Positions 6,688-15,450 of a stretch of 35,290 nt of DNA are shown here, one piece after another. The position numbers and the translations under genes are program-made. The DNA is from a virus. The stretch's first letter is position 1. Every line of letters begins with the position of its first letter. The stretch lies in the IMG/VR virus record IMGVR_UViG_3300042516_002937, positions 1-35,290 of that record. The stretch is one strand, 5' to 3'. The notes below the pieces were generated by a model that ran no database searches, was not told where the DNA came from, and saw only the letters and a program-made list of their open reading frames with translations.

Positions 6688-8525
6688 TAGAACATGCTCT
6701 CCGGGTTGGGGACGCCAAGGGAGCGCGCGGCAGCAATCGCTTGCTCGCGCGTGACGGCGCCAGAACGCACGCGGTCGCGGAGGTTAGATACCGCAAGCAT
6801 CTGGTCAGCCGGCGTGATCTGCTGCTGGGGCGCCGGGCGAGGCAGTATGCCCGCTTGGCCTGGAACCGCTCGCTGCGGTGGTTCGGCGCCACGAAGCGGG
6901 CGCACAACGCGGTCAGGGTTCACGCCGTAATCGGTGGCAAGACCGCGATATTCTTCGGCAAAAAGCTCAAAGGCATCACGGGCTGAACTAAACCGGCTGC
7001 GCGCTTCAGTCAGGATTGAGGCCCGTGTTTCAGGCGCAATAGTCGCGCCGCCGTTTAGCCCATTAATCGTGCCACGCAGCGCCTCAATCGGGCCGCCGCT
7101 GCGGGTAATCATAATCTGCTCGCCTTCCCGGACCACGGACGCCGGGTCGAGCATCTTGGCATAGGCGAAGACCAGATTGATGTCGTTGATCCGCGTCGGG
7201 TTCTCACGGGTTGCCGCGGCTTCGATTTCACGGATCGCCGGTTGCAGGGCCATGAAGTCCCGAACCGGCTGCAAGGCGAGGAACTGCGAGCGCAGTTCGC
7301 CTTCAACTTGGCGATTGGTCGAACTCACCTCTCGCGTGCCGGGCACAACAGAAATCCCGCCCTCGGCAGTAAGCTGATAGACGTTTTCCGGGTTGTACCG
7401 CTCAGCGCCAAGGATCGTCCGCGCCTCGTCATCCGACAGAACGCGAACGCCACCCTGCAACGCACGGACTTGCTGCTGCGCCAGGAACATGGCGCCAGCT
7501 TCCGGTCCCATGCGGCGCAGCATTTCCACCAGCTCGGGCGTCATCTGGAACCCACGCGGGCGGATTTGCTGACCTGGCGCCTGGGCCTGGGGCGCTTGCG
7601 GCGCAGGAGCCGGCTGCGGAGTGCCGGCAATCGCCTGCTGCTGCGGCGTGAGAAGCGCCGCGTTGGCATTGCTCGCCGCCGGACCGCCTGCAACAGCGCG
7701 GGCTTCCGGCTCATCCTGACCGAGCCGCATCCACCGACTAACCGGCGTGCCGTTAGCGTCCGCACGATCCTGGCCGCCGCGAACAAAACGCTCGACACCG
7801 CCGGGGCCGCCAAGCCATGCGCCTTGCAGCAGGGCCTCCGGCGTGATGCGGACGCCATCAACCTCCTGGCCGATCACACCCGGAAGCCCCATGCCGGTGA
7901 GGCGGCCGGCGTTCAGCGACATCCCTAGTTCAGCAGCGCGGCGCTGGGCTGCTGGATTGTTAAGAAAGTCCTCTAGCGTCCGGACATCGCTATGGCCCGG
8001 AATGTTGAAAGTGCCGCCCCACTGACCATTCCAGCGGCCATTCTGAATTTCGCCCGGAGCAGGCTGATAGACGCCTGCGTCTAGGGCGAGCGGCGCGCCG
8101 ATCTGATAGAGCCCAGCAAAGCCCTGCGCATTGACAGCGCGCGGGTTGCGGCTGCTTTCGGCGCGCTCCAAACGATCAAGCGCCCGCCCAATAGCCGCCG
8201 GGCTGAAGTCGCCGCCCTCTTCCAGCAACGTGCCGGCCGGAGAGCGCGGCGGCTCGGCCGGCTGCATCGCTGGCGCAGTAGCGCCAGGACCGACAGGCGC
8301 GGGAAGCGCAGCAGGCGCAGCAGCACCGCTAGGCGCCGGTATGGCAGGGGCGCCGCCGGGTTGACGAAGCTGCGAATTTAGAAAGTCATTCCACCCCGCA
8401 TCACGCGCCACCGGGGCGAACTGCTGCATGGCGTTACCGGGGCGCCCAGCAAGCGAGCCGAAGGCGTCACTTAGCGCCGCCAGCCCCAGGATGGTGCGCT
8501 GCGAGTCTGAAAGACCTCCAAACAT
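6687..8525 (-). CDS. Virion protein with lytic-transglycosylase-like domain (612 aa)
   Basis: ATG 8525 is chosen because GAGGTG lies just upstream; the frame stays open further 5' but that part looks random. Residues about 140-280 form a lysozyme/transglycosylase-like fold: ERAESSRNPRAVNAQGFAG then LYQIG carries the catalytic-type Glu region. Later AWLGGPGGVERFVRGGQDRA then DANGTPVSRWM matches the end of virion-associated peptidoglycan hydrolases. The C-terminal half (about 400-560) is helical, with NDINLVFAYAKMLDPASVVR, a motif found in phage internal virion proteins. It probably cuts peptidoglycan locally during DNA entry. Confidence 0.75.
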   Translation of the reverse strand: MFGGLSDSQRTILGLAALSDAFGSLAGRPGNAMQQFAPVARDAGWNDFLNSQLRQPGGAPAIPAPSGAAAPAALPAPVGPGATAPAMQPAEPPRSPAGTLLEEGGDFSPAAIGRALDRLERAESSRNPRAVNAQGFAGLYQIGAPLALDAGVYQPAPGEIQNGRWNGQWGGTFNIPGHSDVRTLEDFLNNPAAQRRAAELGMSLNAGRLTGMGLPGVIGQEVDGVRITPEALLQGAWLGGPGGVERFVRGGQDRADANGTPVSRWMRLGQDEPEARAVAGGPAASNANAALLTPQQQAIAGTPQPAPAPQAPQAQAPGQQIRPRGFQMTPELVEMLRRMGPEAGAMFLAQQQVRALQGGVRVLSDDEARTILGAERYNPENVYQLTAEGGISVVPGTREVSSTNRQVEGELRSQFLALQPVRDFMALQPAIREIEAAATRENPTRINDINLVFAYAKMLDPASVVREGEQIMITRSGGPIEALRGTINGLNGGATIAPETRASILTEARSRFSSARDAFELFAEEYRGLATDYGVNPDRVVRPLRGAEPPQRAVPGQAGILPRPAPQQQITPADQMLAVSNLRDRVRSGAVTREQAIAAARSLGVPNPESMF

Positions 8526-8532
8526 ATTCACC

Positions 8533-8838
8533 TCACATTCGGCCCGCGCGGCGATGCGCGAAGATGTCGGGGGTGGGGAGAAGGCCGGGCATCGGGGCGC
8601 TAGGGGCGCCGATCTCGCCAAATGCCTTCGTCAGACCCTGCATTTCGCGGAACTGCTGAAGCATCCGCTGCTGGTCAGGCGTCAGGGCGGACATCAGCCC
8701 TGCATTGGGCTGCGGCGCCTGTGGTGACGCAGCTACCGGAGGGGATGCCGCCGCATTGGCGGCTTCGGGGGAGAAGCCCAGCAGGCCGCCGAGATAGCTG
8801 GCCGCGCTACCGAGAGCGTTGCCGATGCCGCCAAACAT
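8533..8838 (-). CDS. Small structural-type hypothetical protein (101 aa)
   Basis: The protein starts with a Gly-rich amphipathic segment (MFGGIGNALGSAASYLGGLL), has a Pro/Ala linker, then a helix (LTPDQQRMLQQFREMQGLTK) and a Pro-rich end. The first residues MFGG match the start of the next protein (MFGGL), possibly reflecting duplication of an N-terminal membrane-active or signal-like element. It overlaps the upstream stop (TGATG at 8838) and ends 7 nt before the next gene. Function unknown; context suggests a small ejection or tail protein. Confidence 0.6.
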   Translation of the reverse strand: MFGGIGNALGSAASYLGGLLGFSPEAANAAASPPVAASPQAPQPNAGLMSALTPDQQRMLQQFREMQGLTKAFGEIGAPSAPMPGLLPTPDIFAHRRAGRM

Positions 8839-10217
8839 CAGCGCGGCTCCCCGAACTTGGCGGCGATCCGGCTATCCATGAAGCGGCGGATCAGCCCCTT
8901 CAGGCTCGGCTTGTCCGCCACCCATTCGGCAAAGGCGGCGCCGTGGCGGATGTAGAGGCTGCGGAACCACCGCGGCGCGTCCTCAAGCATCCACTCGCGG
9001 AACATCAGCCAGCGCGGGTTATGCAGGCCATAGACCTCACGCGCGACCCAGCAGAACGGCAAGAGCCTAAACGCAAGCGCCGCATTGGCCGCCGTCTGAC
9101 CCAGGCCGCCCACCGTGCCGAGAAAGCCGGGGTTCTGCGTCTGCGTCTGCGACGTGCTGACCGGGTTCGGGAACATCCCGAGCGCGCCTTGCAGCACTTG
9201 CAGGCGGAACAACTCGTTCTGCTGCGGCTCCATGAAGATTTCGCGCTGCACATCGAGGGCCGCTTGGTTCTGCGCTCGCTGAAGCCCGCCGGCCGCAAGC
9301 TGCGCCTGCGCGCCCTGTAGCGCCGCCGTCTGGCCGGTCGTCCCGAGGGCCGCCAACTGGCCGGCGGCTTCCAACTGCTGCGCCCGCTGCGCAAGCTCAG
9401 CCTGCGAGAGCGTCTGACCCTGCGCCAGCCGAAGGCGGCCTTCCTCCGAGCCAAGCTGCCCAAGCTGCCCAGCCTGCGACAAGTCGAGCTGCTGTTCGGT
9501 GGCGCCAAGCTGGCCGAGTGCGGAGGCCCCACTCATGCGAGCGCGGTTGGCATCTGCCGCCAGATTGGCCGCCGTGGTGAAGCCACCCTGTCGCAGCGTC
9601 GCAGCAGTCCGAGCGGCCTGTTCCAGCGCAGCGCGGTCCGTCTCGGCCGCCTGCACCGCCTGCCGCGAGCCGCCAAAGGCGTTGGCCCGCACCGCCTGGG
9701 CGTTGTTCTGCTCCTGGGCGATCAGGCGGCTGCGCTCAATGTCCGCCAGCGTCGTGTCCACAACGCTCTGCGTGTAGGGGTTCATAAAGGTGTTGATGTC
9801 TGCCGCGATCTGCTGCGGGCCGCCGAAGATGCTTTGAGCCAGCGCCATCTGGCCGCCACGCAGCGCGCGGGACGTGTCGGCGTCACGGGTCATGCCCTGC
9901 CCGTCCAGCAGCGCGGTCGGAACGCCAGACGTGCGCAGGATATCCAGGCCGGCATTGCCATCGGCGGCGGCGACGTTGGCCGTGGTGTCAGTGGCCGACC
10001 GGATCGCCGGCTGCGCCGACTGCGCGAAGGCGTCCATGTTGTTGAAGCCGCGGTTCTCCATCGGCGTGAAGTCCGCCAGCCGCTGCCCCGTGTAGGGACG
10101 GAACGGCTGATCCGCCACCGACCGCGCGCGGTTGAAGACTTCTAGCGCCCGATCCCTGAAATCCGGGTCTACGGTCTGCGTCTGCGTCGTCGTGCTACGG
10201 CCGCCCTTACCGCCCAT
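8838..10217 (-). CDS. Tail/ejection-type structural protein (459 aa)
   Basis: The start is ATG 10217 with GGAG upstream. The first 120 residues (TQTQTVDPDFRDRALEVF, YTGQRLADFTPMENRGF) resemble N-termini of phage head-tail or internal virion proteins. Residues 140-370 are Gln/Ala-rich helices with near repeats such as LGQLGATEQQLDLSQ and LGQLGSEEGRLRLAQ. The C-terminal 85 residues form a separate Trp-rich domain (CWVAREVYG, WLMFREWMLEDAPRWFRSLY), a module I recall at the end of many tail proteins. It overlaps the preceding gene by 11 nt. Exact role inferred from position among ejection and tail genes. Confidence 0.65.
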   Translation of the reverse strand: MGGKGGRSTTTQTQTVDPDFRDRALEVFNRARSVADQPFRPYTGQRLADFTPMENRGFNNMDAFAQSAQPAIRSATDTTANVAAADGNAGLDILRTSGVPTALLDGQGMTRDADTSRALRGGQMALAQSIFGGPQQIAADINTFMNPYTQSVVDTTLADIERSRLIAQEQNNAQAVRANAFGGSRQAVQAAETDRAALEQAARTAATLRQGGFTTAANLAADANRARMSGASALGQLGATEQQLDLSQAGQLGQLGSEEGRLRLAQGQTLSQAELAQRAQQLEAAGQLAALGTTGQTAALQGAQAQLAAGGLQRAQNQAALDVQREIFMEPQQNELFRLQVLQGALGMFPNPVSTSQTQTQNPGFLGTVGGLGQTAANAALAFRLLPFCWVAREVYGLHNPRWLMFREWMLEDAPRWFRSLYIRHGAAFAEWVADKPSLKGLIRRFMDSRIAAKFGEPR

Positions 10218-10620
10218 CTGGTTCAATCTCCATCGCAACCGTGGTGGCCATGCGCGTAAAACCTTGCTCCTGAAGGGCGCGCACCCATCCAAGGCGTCCA
10301 GTTCCTGTGATCTTCGTGCAGCCAAAGGACTTGGCGAAAAGGATCAGCGACGGGATCATGTCGCGGACCTGGCCCAACTCGCCGCCAACCAGCCAGCAAT
10401 GCAGCGCCGACCAATTCGGATAGATCAGCAGCTCCGTGACGATGGCTGCACGCGGCGCCGGCCAGAACTCATAAGAGCCGGCGAGAACGCCGTTCTTCAC
10501 GTCATCTAGGCTGTGGCTGTTGCCGGCGGAGTCCAAAGCATCCTGTAGCCACGCAGAACACCGCCGCCACTCCGCCTCGAAATCAAACGGCGGTGGCTGA
10601 GACGGTCCCGCTGTTGTCAA
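10207..10620 (-). CDS. Conserved phage protein, acetyltransferase-like fold suspected (137 aa)
   Basis: The only usable start is TTG at 10620, because a TGA lies two codons upstream in frame and no ATG or GTG follows before the conserved part. The conserved core runs from EWRRCSAWLQDAL through VLAGSYEFWPAPRAAIVTEL to FGCTKITGTGRLGWVRALQE. The last part resembles the acetyl-CoA-binding end of GNAT proteins (RLGW...LQEQGF), but the fold is an inference. Similar small proteins occur beside tail genes in other phages. It overlaps the preceding gene by 38 nt and the following one by 11 nt, which argues for coupled translation. Confidence 0.65.
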   Translation of the reverse strand: MTTAGPSQPPPFDFEAEWRRCSAWLQDALDSAGNSHSLDDVKNGVLAGSYEFWPAPRAAIVTELLIYPNWSALHCWLVGGELGQVRDMIPSLILFAKSFGCTKITGTGRLGWVRALQEQGFTRMATTVAMEIEPDGR

Positions 10621-10789
10621 CGGTCAGGCTCCATCGGGTGCCATTAGGCGAGGTCAAAATGAGACGGCCGGGATGTATCTCTACATCCCGGCCGCGCTTG
10701 TGGTTCTGCTGGTCCGCCCGCTCGATCAGAGTGAAGGCGATCTGCACTTCATTGGGCTGATACGCCGCAGGCGCACGCGGCAGCTTCAT
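10583..10789 (-). CDS. Small hypothetical structural-region protein (68 aa)
   Basis: ATG 10789 overlaps the stop of the 586-aa tail protein (ATGA). The product (MKLPRAPAAYQPNEVQIAFT..., ending WSLTVDNSGTVSATAV) looks like a small beta-rich domain, similar in style to short proteins that follow tail-hub or stabilisation proteins. A near-perfect 13-bp hairpin lies within its coding sequence at 10665-10694. No enzyme motif. Function unknown. Confidence 0.6.
   Translation of the reverse strand: MKLPRAPAAYQPNEVQIAFTLIERADQQNHKRGRDVEIHPGRLILTSPNGTRWSLTVDNSGTVSATAV
10665..10694 (-). other. Intragenic 13-bp perfect hairpin with GNRA-type loop
   Basis: CGGCCGGGATGTA (10665-10677) and TACATCCCGGCCG (10682-10694) are perfect complements with a 4-base loop. 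In the leftward mRNA the loop reads GAGA, a GNRA tetraloop. The mRNA continues UCUCAUUUUGACC, so it may act as a partial terminator, a pause or an RNA-stability element. It lies in frame inside the 68-aa gene. Confidence 0.6.
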
Positions 10790-12546
10790 CGCCGCGAACC
10801 TTCGACCGCATCGAGGCGGAAGTTGCCAACACGCCAATCGCCAAGCTGCGCGCCTTCGACCCGAAAGGACACCTGGCGCCCGCTGAACCGAACATCAGTG
10901 TATTGCGCCGAGATGGTGTAAGGCCCGTGCGTTGTCTCGGTGCCTTCCGGCGCAAAGCGCGACTTGAAGCGCATCCGAACCTGACCCTGGATGCGCTCAT
11001 CCGGCAGCACTTGCCGCGCCACTATGATCCGGTCGCCAACGCCGATCTCTATCGGCCCCGTCTCTGCGTAAGGCGTGGCGGCGTCATAGTTGAAGCCGCT
11101 TTCATGGTCATACACATAGCCGGATGGGTCGAAGAAGATCGGGTTGGCAAAGGCGCCAACCGGCACGCCACTCGTCCGGGCCAGAGTGCCAATGGTCCAA
11201 GTGTTCTCCCGATAGTTCCAGATCACATAGCGGTCGTTCTCGGAGCTGCCCGACGAAGGGTAGAACCACCAGACCTCGAAATAGTCGGCGTTAACCACGG
11301 CCGCCACCTTGGCCTGCTGGCCGAAGTTGAAATCGCTCCAAATGTAGTCGGACACCTCGCAGGCGAGCGGCTTCACGGTGCCGTCGAAAAAGAAGAAACC
11401 GCCCCCGCTCATCCAAACGGCGCCGTTGTCGAAGGACACCGACGCCTGCGGGCTGATAACGCCGCAGTTGGAGCCGACACGCTCAAAACCATAAACGAAG
11501 GGCGGCCCCTGATAGGTGGCAAGGTGAGCGTCGGTGGTGGTCAGGACAAGCGAGCCATACCGGGTGCGCTCGCCGCAGACGATCTGACCCGGTGTCGCCA
11601 GCTCAAAGTCGCCCGCTTGGTTGGTCGCCGCAGGCGTCCAGTCGGTGTTGTCTTCCTGATCGCACCACTGGACCCTGCGGGGATTGCCGCCAGCGCCGAG
11701 CGCAAAGACAAACCGCTCCGGAGTGACGAGGATAGCGGCGTTGCCGGTTGGGGCGTTGGTCAGCAGCGCCGCACGCGAGGCGGTGTTGAGCTGCCATTCG
11801 TAAATCTTACCCTCGTCGCTGCGGCAGGCGAGGAGGTATTCGCCCCAGTTATCCAGCGTCCAGACAGAAGCAGCCTGCACGCCAGCCGCGACATTCTGCG
11901 GTCGAGGCGTGCCGTAAGCGCCCAGGCCATAAGCCCAAACGCCATAACCGAGCTGGCTGGTGCCGTCAGCCCGGCCAACAGGTATCTCATAGGCGTAGTT
12001 CGCGCTGCCGGCGGCCGTCTCTGTCGAGGCGGCGTTGCTGGCAGCCTGCACGGAGTAGCTGTTGCTATTGATAACCGTCACCGTGTAGCCGCCAGCCAAC
12101 GTAATGCCGCTGGAACCAATGGCGGTGCCACTGGAAAACGTCGCCAAGTCGCCGGTCGTCAGCCCGTGCGAGTTATGCGTGACGGTGACGGTCTTGCTGC
12201 CGGAAGTCGTGGCGAAGGCGTTGCTTAGCGAGCCGTTCGCCCGGATCGGCGTGATGTCATACGGCGCGGCGTTGGCTTCGATGCCATACAGCTTCTTGTA
12301 AGTGCCCGCTCCCAGCCACGCCTTTGCGTTGTTCGCACGCCAAGCGTGCGAGCCGCGCGGCGGCCCGACAAGCTGGATATCGAAATAGCTGGAATTGAAA
12401 TACTGCCGCTTTACCCAGCCGCCGACAGGCCGCAGGGTGCCTTCGTACCAGCGCACAAGGTTGGCGTCATACCAGCGGCCCGCAGACTGATACTGCGTGC
12501 CGTTGCGATAGACGCCGGGCGGCAGTTTGAGCGGGATGTACGCCAT
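10786..12546 (-). CDS. Tail hub / DNA-stabilisation-type beta-propeller protein (586 aa)
   Basis: The start is ATG 12546 (MAYIPLKLPPGVYRNGTQYQ). The opening resembles podovirus packaged-DNA stabilisation or tail proteins (P22 gp10-like: LPPGVYRNGT, GRWYDANLVRWYEGTLRPVG). The body has repeated beta-propeller-type strands (WTLDNWGEYLLACRSDEGKI; NDRYVIWNYRENTWTIGTLA). An inserted Ser/Thr-rich Ig-like segment at about 105-185 (KTVTVTHNSHGLTTGD) is typical of tail surface decoration. The assignment to the gp10-like group is from overall pattern, not a specific motif. It probably seals the tail or connects tail hub and fibres. Confidence 0.7.
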   Translation of the reverse strand: MAYIPLKLPPGVYRNGTQYQSAGRWYDANLVRWYEGTLRPVGGWVKRQYFNSSYFDIQLVGPPRGSHAWRANNAKAWLGAGTYKKLYGIEANAAPYDITPIRANGSLSNAFATTSGSKTVTVTHNSHGLTTGDLATFSSGTAIGSSGITLAGGYTVTVINSNSYSVQAASNAASTETAAGSANYAYEIPVGRADGTSQLGYGVWAYGLGAYGTPRPQNVAAGVQAASVWTLDNWGEYLLACRSDEGKIYEWQLNTASRAALLTNAPTGNAAILVTPERFVFALGAGGNPRRVQWCDQEDNTDWTPAATNQAGDFELATPGQIVCGERTRYGSLVLTTTDAHLATYQGPPFVYGFERVGSNCGVISPQASVSFDNGAVWMSGGGFFFFDGTVKPLACEVSDYIWSDFNFGQQAKVAAVVNADYFEVWWFYPSSGSSENDRYVIWNYRENTWTIGTLARTSGVPVGAFANPIFFDPSGYVYDHESGFNYDAATPYAETGPIEIGVGDRIIVARQVLPDERIQGQVRMRFKSRFAPEGTETTHGPYTISAQYTDVRFSGRQVSFRVEGAQLGDWRVGNFRLDAVEGSRR

Positions 12547-12563
12547 CGGGCTGCGCGTGCCGC

Positions 12564-12773
12564 TTAGGCCGCAGACGGCGCCGGATCAGGCGCCTCAACC
12601 GGCGCGGCGTCCGCAATCGTGAGTTCGCCCGCCGCCACCAGAGCCATGATGTTCTGGTAGTCGGCATTTGCCGGGTCGAGCGGCACGAACGAGATCACGC
12701 CGTTGATGTCGCAGCGGATGCTGTCCAGCTGCCCGGTCAGGGAGCTTTTTACATACTGAGCGTTGCTGTACAT
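12564..12773 (-). CDS. Small protein downstream of tail fibre (69 aa)
   Basis: ATG 12773 lies one base after the stop of the fibre gene (TAATATG). The product (MYSNAQYVKSSLTGQLDSIR, CDINGVISFVPLDPANADYQ, then NIMALVAAGELTI and a Pro/Ala/Asp tail) has the pattern of short phage proteins that pair with tail fibres; DPANADYQNIMALVAAGEL is a common motif in that group. It may be a fibre assembly factor or a tail accessory protein. I am confident that it is coding, less so of its role. Confidence 0.7.
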   Translation of the reverse strand: MYSNAQYVKSSLTGQLDSIRCDINGVISFVPLDPANADYQNIMALVAAGELTIADAAPVEAPDPAPSAA

Positions 12774-12774
12774 A

Positions 12775-14478
12775 TTAAAGCTCCGCGCTTGCGGTGTAAG
12801 AGCAAAGAACAAGCGTGTATGTGTTTATTCCGACCCTTGAGAACATATAGCCGGTTGTGTTGTTGGTTTCGGGGTTTACGGCACCAACAACGCCGGTAGG
12901 ATACCAAGTTGCTGACCCAGCCGTGCCGAGCAGGCTTCCGCCCGAGTATATGGTTACCGTGGCCGGGGCTCTCTTGGTGACTTGATAATAAATTCCCGTC
13001 GGGTAGCTATTTGAAAGGCCGCCACTCGACGCCGTCTGAAAGAGTTGATCGCTCCTTTCAAAATATCTCTGGCACAGCACAAACTCTTGGCCAAACTGGC
13101 GACGCTCAAACGGTGTTGCTATGCTGCCGACTTCAAGCTGGACGCCGGTCACGAACCAAGTTGCCCCTGCATTGGCAATCCAATTTACCGATCCGCTAGT
13201 GCGCCAGACAAAGTTGCCGGACCAAGTGCCAGCCGTGCCGTTGAAGTTGGAGCCAGACCCGAGGTCGAAGCGGACTAGAAGGCCAGCACCGTTGTCGGTC
13301 AACCAAGTGCCGCTCGTATCACCAGGAACGGTAATCGTCTTGTATTCCCAAGTGTTGGCGGTATTAACGGTGTAGGTCGCGATATAGCTGCGATTGCCTG
13401 CTGAATTGAGGACGCCGAACCCATACGTTCCGGTGACGCTCGACCGCACCCAGAAAGAAATGGTGACCGTCTGGGCGTTGGCGGTGCCCCAACTAAGATC
13501 AGCGGCGTTGAAGCCTTCGATAGACTGACCGTAAAGCAACTGCTCCGATGCGCCCGGAGAGCCAGACACGCCAACCGTAAGCTGTGCGCTGTTTGTAAAG
13601 CTGGCCGGAGCAGTCGTGCTTCTTTGAACGGTGAACGTGCGGGTGGATGTGGCAAAGCCATACCAGCGATCCAGCGTATAGAGGATGCTGCCAAGGCTCG
13701 GACCAACCGTCACGCTCGCCCCAGCGTTCCGCTGGTCGATCCGCATGTCCCCATTGATGATCCGGTTCCGCAGGAAGCTGGACGCCATCGCCGCAGTGCC
13801 CGCGAAGGTCGCGTTGCCCGAGGCGTCGAGGCGCAGCCGCTCCGTGCCGCCAGTGCTGAACGCCAGCGTGTCGGCCCCCGGCGCAAACAGGCCCGTGTTG
13901 CTGTCGCCGGTCGGGGCAATGGAGGGCGCAGAGGCAGAGCCGGCGCCAACGACGACGCCAGCATCCTTCAGCAGAACACCGTCCACCGTCACGCCTGCGG
14001 CGGAAGTGCGCTCGGACACCGTGTCGGTCGAGACAGAGCCGCCCGAACCCACAGTGAGCGAGCCGTCTTTCAGCAGCGCACCGTCCACCGTAACGCCGGC
14101 CGCCGCAGTCCGCTCAGATACGGTGTCAGTTGAAACCGCGCCGCCAGAGCCGACCGTAAGCGAGCCGTCTTTCAGCAGCGCGCCATCTACCGTAACGCCC
14201 GCCGCTGACGTGGACTCGCTGACCACATCGGCTTTGAAGGTGCCGGTGACGTTCTGCGTGCCGCTGACATTCAGAGCGCCCGAAACGCTCTGCGTGCCCG
14301 CCACCGTCAGCGTCTTCCCAGAGCCAACATTCAAGCCAACGGACGTACCAGTGCCGGCACCAGCGAACACCGCATCCAGGGTGTCGAAGTCGGTGTTCAG
14401 CTTCGCGCCCCAAGTATCAGCAGAAGCGCCAACCTCGGGCTTCACCAGCCCTAGGTTAGTGGTGGTCGTATCAGGCAT
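12775..14478 (-). CDS. Tail fibre protein with tandem repeats (567 aa)
   Basis: The start is ATG 14478, overlapping the previous stop (TAATG). The N-terminus ([20 protein letters not shown]) is typical of phage tail-fibre proteins. A repetitive shaft follows, with 34-residue repeats at residues 90-180 ([20 protein letters not shown]). After [20 protein letters not shown] comes a beta-sandwich tip (about 245-470) of the type ending [16 protein letters not shown] then [12 protein letters not shown], common in marine and freshwater phage fibres. The last 100 residues are a small variable beta domain, probably receptor binding. Context among tail genes agrees. Confidence 0.85.
   Translation of the reverse strand: MPDTTTTNLGLVKPEVGASADTWGAKLNTDFDTLDAVFAGAGTGTSVGLNVGSGKTLTVAGTQSVSGALNVSGTQNVTGTFKADVVSESTSAAGVTVDGALLKDGSLTVGSGGAVSTDTVSERTAAAGVTVDGALLKDGSLTVGSGGSVSTDTVSERTSAAGVTVDGVLLKDAGVVVGAGSASAPSIAPTGDSNTGLFAPGADTLAFSTGGTERLRLDASGNATFAGTAAMASSFLRNRIINGDMRIDQRNAGASVTVGPSLGSILYTLDRWYGFATSTRTFTVQRSTTAPASFTNSAQLTVGVSGSPGASEQLLYGQSIEGFNAADLSWGTANAQTVTISFWVRSSVTGTYGFGVLNSAGNRSYIATYTVNTANTWEYKTITVPGDTSGTWLTDNGAGLLVRFDLGSGSNFNGTAGTWSGNFVWRTSGSVNWIANAGATWFVTGVQLEVGSIATPFERRQFGQEFVLCQRYFERSDQLFQTASSGGLSNSYPTGIYYQVTKRAPATVTIYSGGSLLGTAGSATWYPTGVVGAVNPETNNTTGYMFSRVGINTYTLVLCSYTASAEL
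13939..14211 (-). repeat. Tandem 102-bp repeats in tail fibre gene (2 full copies + 1 partial)
   Basis: Fibre residues 90-123 and 124-157 are 34-residue copies differing at few positions; a third, diverged partial copy covers 158-180. Each unit contains [19 protein letters not shown]. Such in-frame repeats can change fibre shaft length by slippage or recombination. Confidence 0.8.
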
Positions 14479-15062
14479 TATTGAACCCTCGTCCAAGCGT
14501 CAGAGGTGTCGGTGATCTGCGTCCAGACGGTCGCGGCGCTTGGCAAGTCCGCCCAGCTCTCCGTCCCCGCCGGAATGTCGTGCCACTTGAAATCGCCAGA
14601 GGCGGCGAATGCGCTGCGCGCCGTGATCGGAGTTGGAGTTGCAATCCGAACGCCAACAGCCGACGCAACAAAGACAGACGCCGCGATGACGTGCGCGCCG
14701 CCGAGATAGACCGCCTCGGCTCGCGCCGAGAACTCCGTGCCGGCCGCCACAACGGCGCTGCCGCCCTGGATGCGCTGCCCCTCGGCAGTCGCGGCGGAGG
14801 CCGCCGCAATAAGCGCACCGCCGGCCTGGATGCGCTGCCCCTCGGCCACAAAGGCAGAGGTGGCAGTGACAGCAGCAGACCCGGCGAAAACGATATTGCC
14901 GGACGCCGTTGCGGCAGAAGCCGCATTAATGGACGCCGCAGCATCCAGAACCCGAAGGCCGGCGGCCGAAGCCGCGCTGGCCGCAGCGATGACGGCAGCG
15001 CCTTCCTTCGGGTCATAGCCATAATTGCCACGCCCGTAGAGGCCGCTGCCGAAACCGGCCAT
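14478..15062 (-). CDS. Ala-rich repetitive tail-associated protein (194 aa)
   Basis: The product begins [20 protein letters not shown] and continues with Ala/Ser-rich units of about 23 residues in which [20 protein letters not shown] and [15 protein letters not shown] are clear copies. The last 40 residues are Trp-rich ([34 protein letters not shown]), a tail I recall at the end of phage structural proteins that attach to fibres. It lies directly upstream of and overlaps the fibre gene by 1 nt. Probably an extended beta-repeat adaptor or secondary fibre. Confidence 0.65.
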   Translation of the reverse strand: MAGFGSGLYGRGNYGYDPKEGAAVIAAASAASAAGLRVLDAAASINAASAATASGNIVFAGSAAVTATSAFVAEGQRIQAGGALIAAASAATAEGQRIQGGSAVVAAGTEFSARAEAVYLGGAHVIAASVFVASAVGVRIATPTPITARSAFAASGDFKWHDIPAGTESWADLPSAATVWTQITDTSDAWTRVQ

Positions 15063-15066
15063 CTAC

Positions 15067-15450
15067 TTAGTCCAGCGTGATATCAAGATCGCCAGACGGG
15101 ATGCGGAACACGTCGCCGGTCGCAATCGTCTTCGCGGAGGTGAGCGCCGCATACGCCAGCATGTTGCCGCTGGTGCTGGCGTCGAAGATCGCAACGTGGG
15201 TGATCGTACCCCACGTCCCCGTCGCGGTGTCGAACTCCACGGCGCCGCTGTTGGTGCTGGCGTTGCCAGAAGTGGTCATCGTGGCCTGCTTTCGGGCATA
15301 GCCATTGCCGCTCACTTCCGTGCCGCCGCCACCCTCGCCAGGCGCAGCGGTGAAGAGGCCGACATACAGGCTGCCGGACGGCGACGAGAACGCCGTACCC
15401 GTCCAGACATAAGCCATGACCTTGTTTTCAAGGTAGTTGGTAAAAGCCAT
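15067..15450 (-). CDS. Phage tail-fibre-like structural protein (127 aa)
   Basis: The product starts MAFTNYLENKVMAYVWTGTA, then SGSLYVGLFTAAPGEGGGGT, GNGYARKQATM, WGTITHVAIFDASTSGNMLA and GDVFRIPSGDLDITLD. This is a widely found small phage structural protein, usually labelled tail fibre or tail-associated: L-GLFTA-PGE-G-GTEV-GNGYAR and I-H-AIFDA-TSGN are its conserved parts. It overlaps the upstream stop (TAATG at 15450). Location between the adaptor and fibre genes agrees. Confidence 0.8.
   Translation of the reverse strand: MAFTNYLENKVMAYVWTGTAFSSPSGSLYVGLFTAAPGEGGGGTEVSGNGYARKQATMTTSGNASTNSGAVEFDTATGTWGTITHVAIFDASTSGNMLAYAALTSAKTIATGDVFRIPSGDLDITLD

Noticed and set aside
10903-12228. 441-codon plus-strand frame opposite the tail-hub gene
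   Set aside because: Antisense shadow; Arg/Ala/Gly/His-rich composition and no domain.
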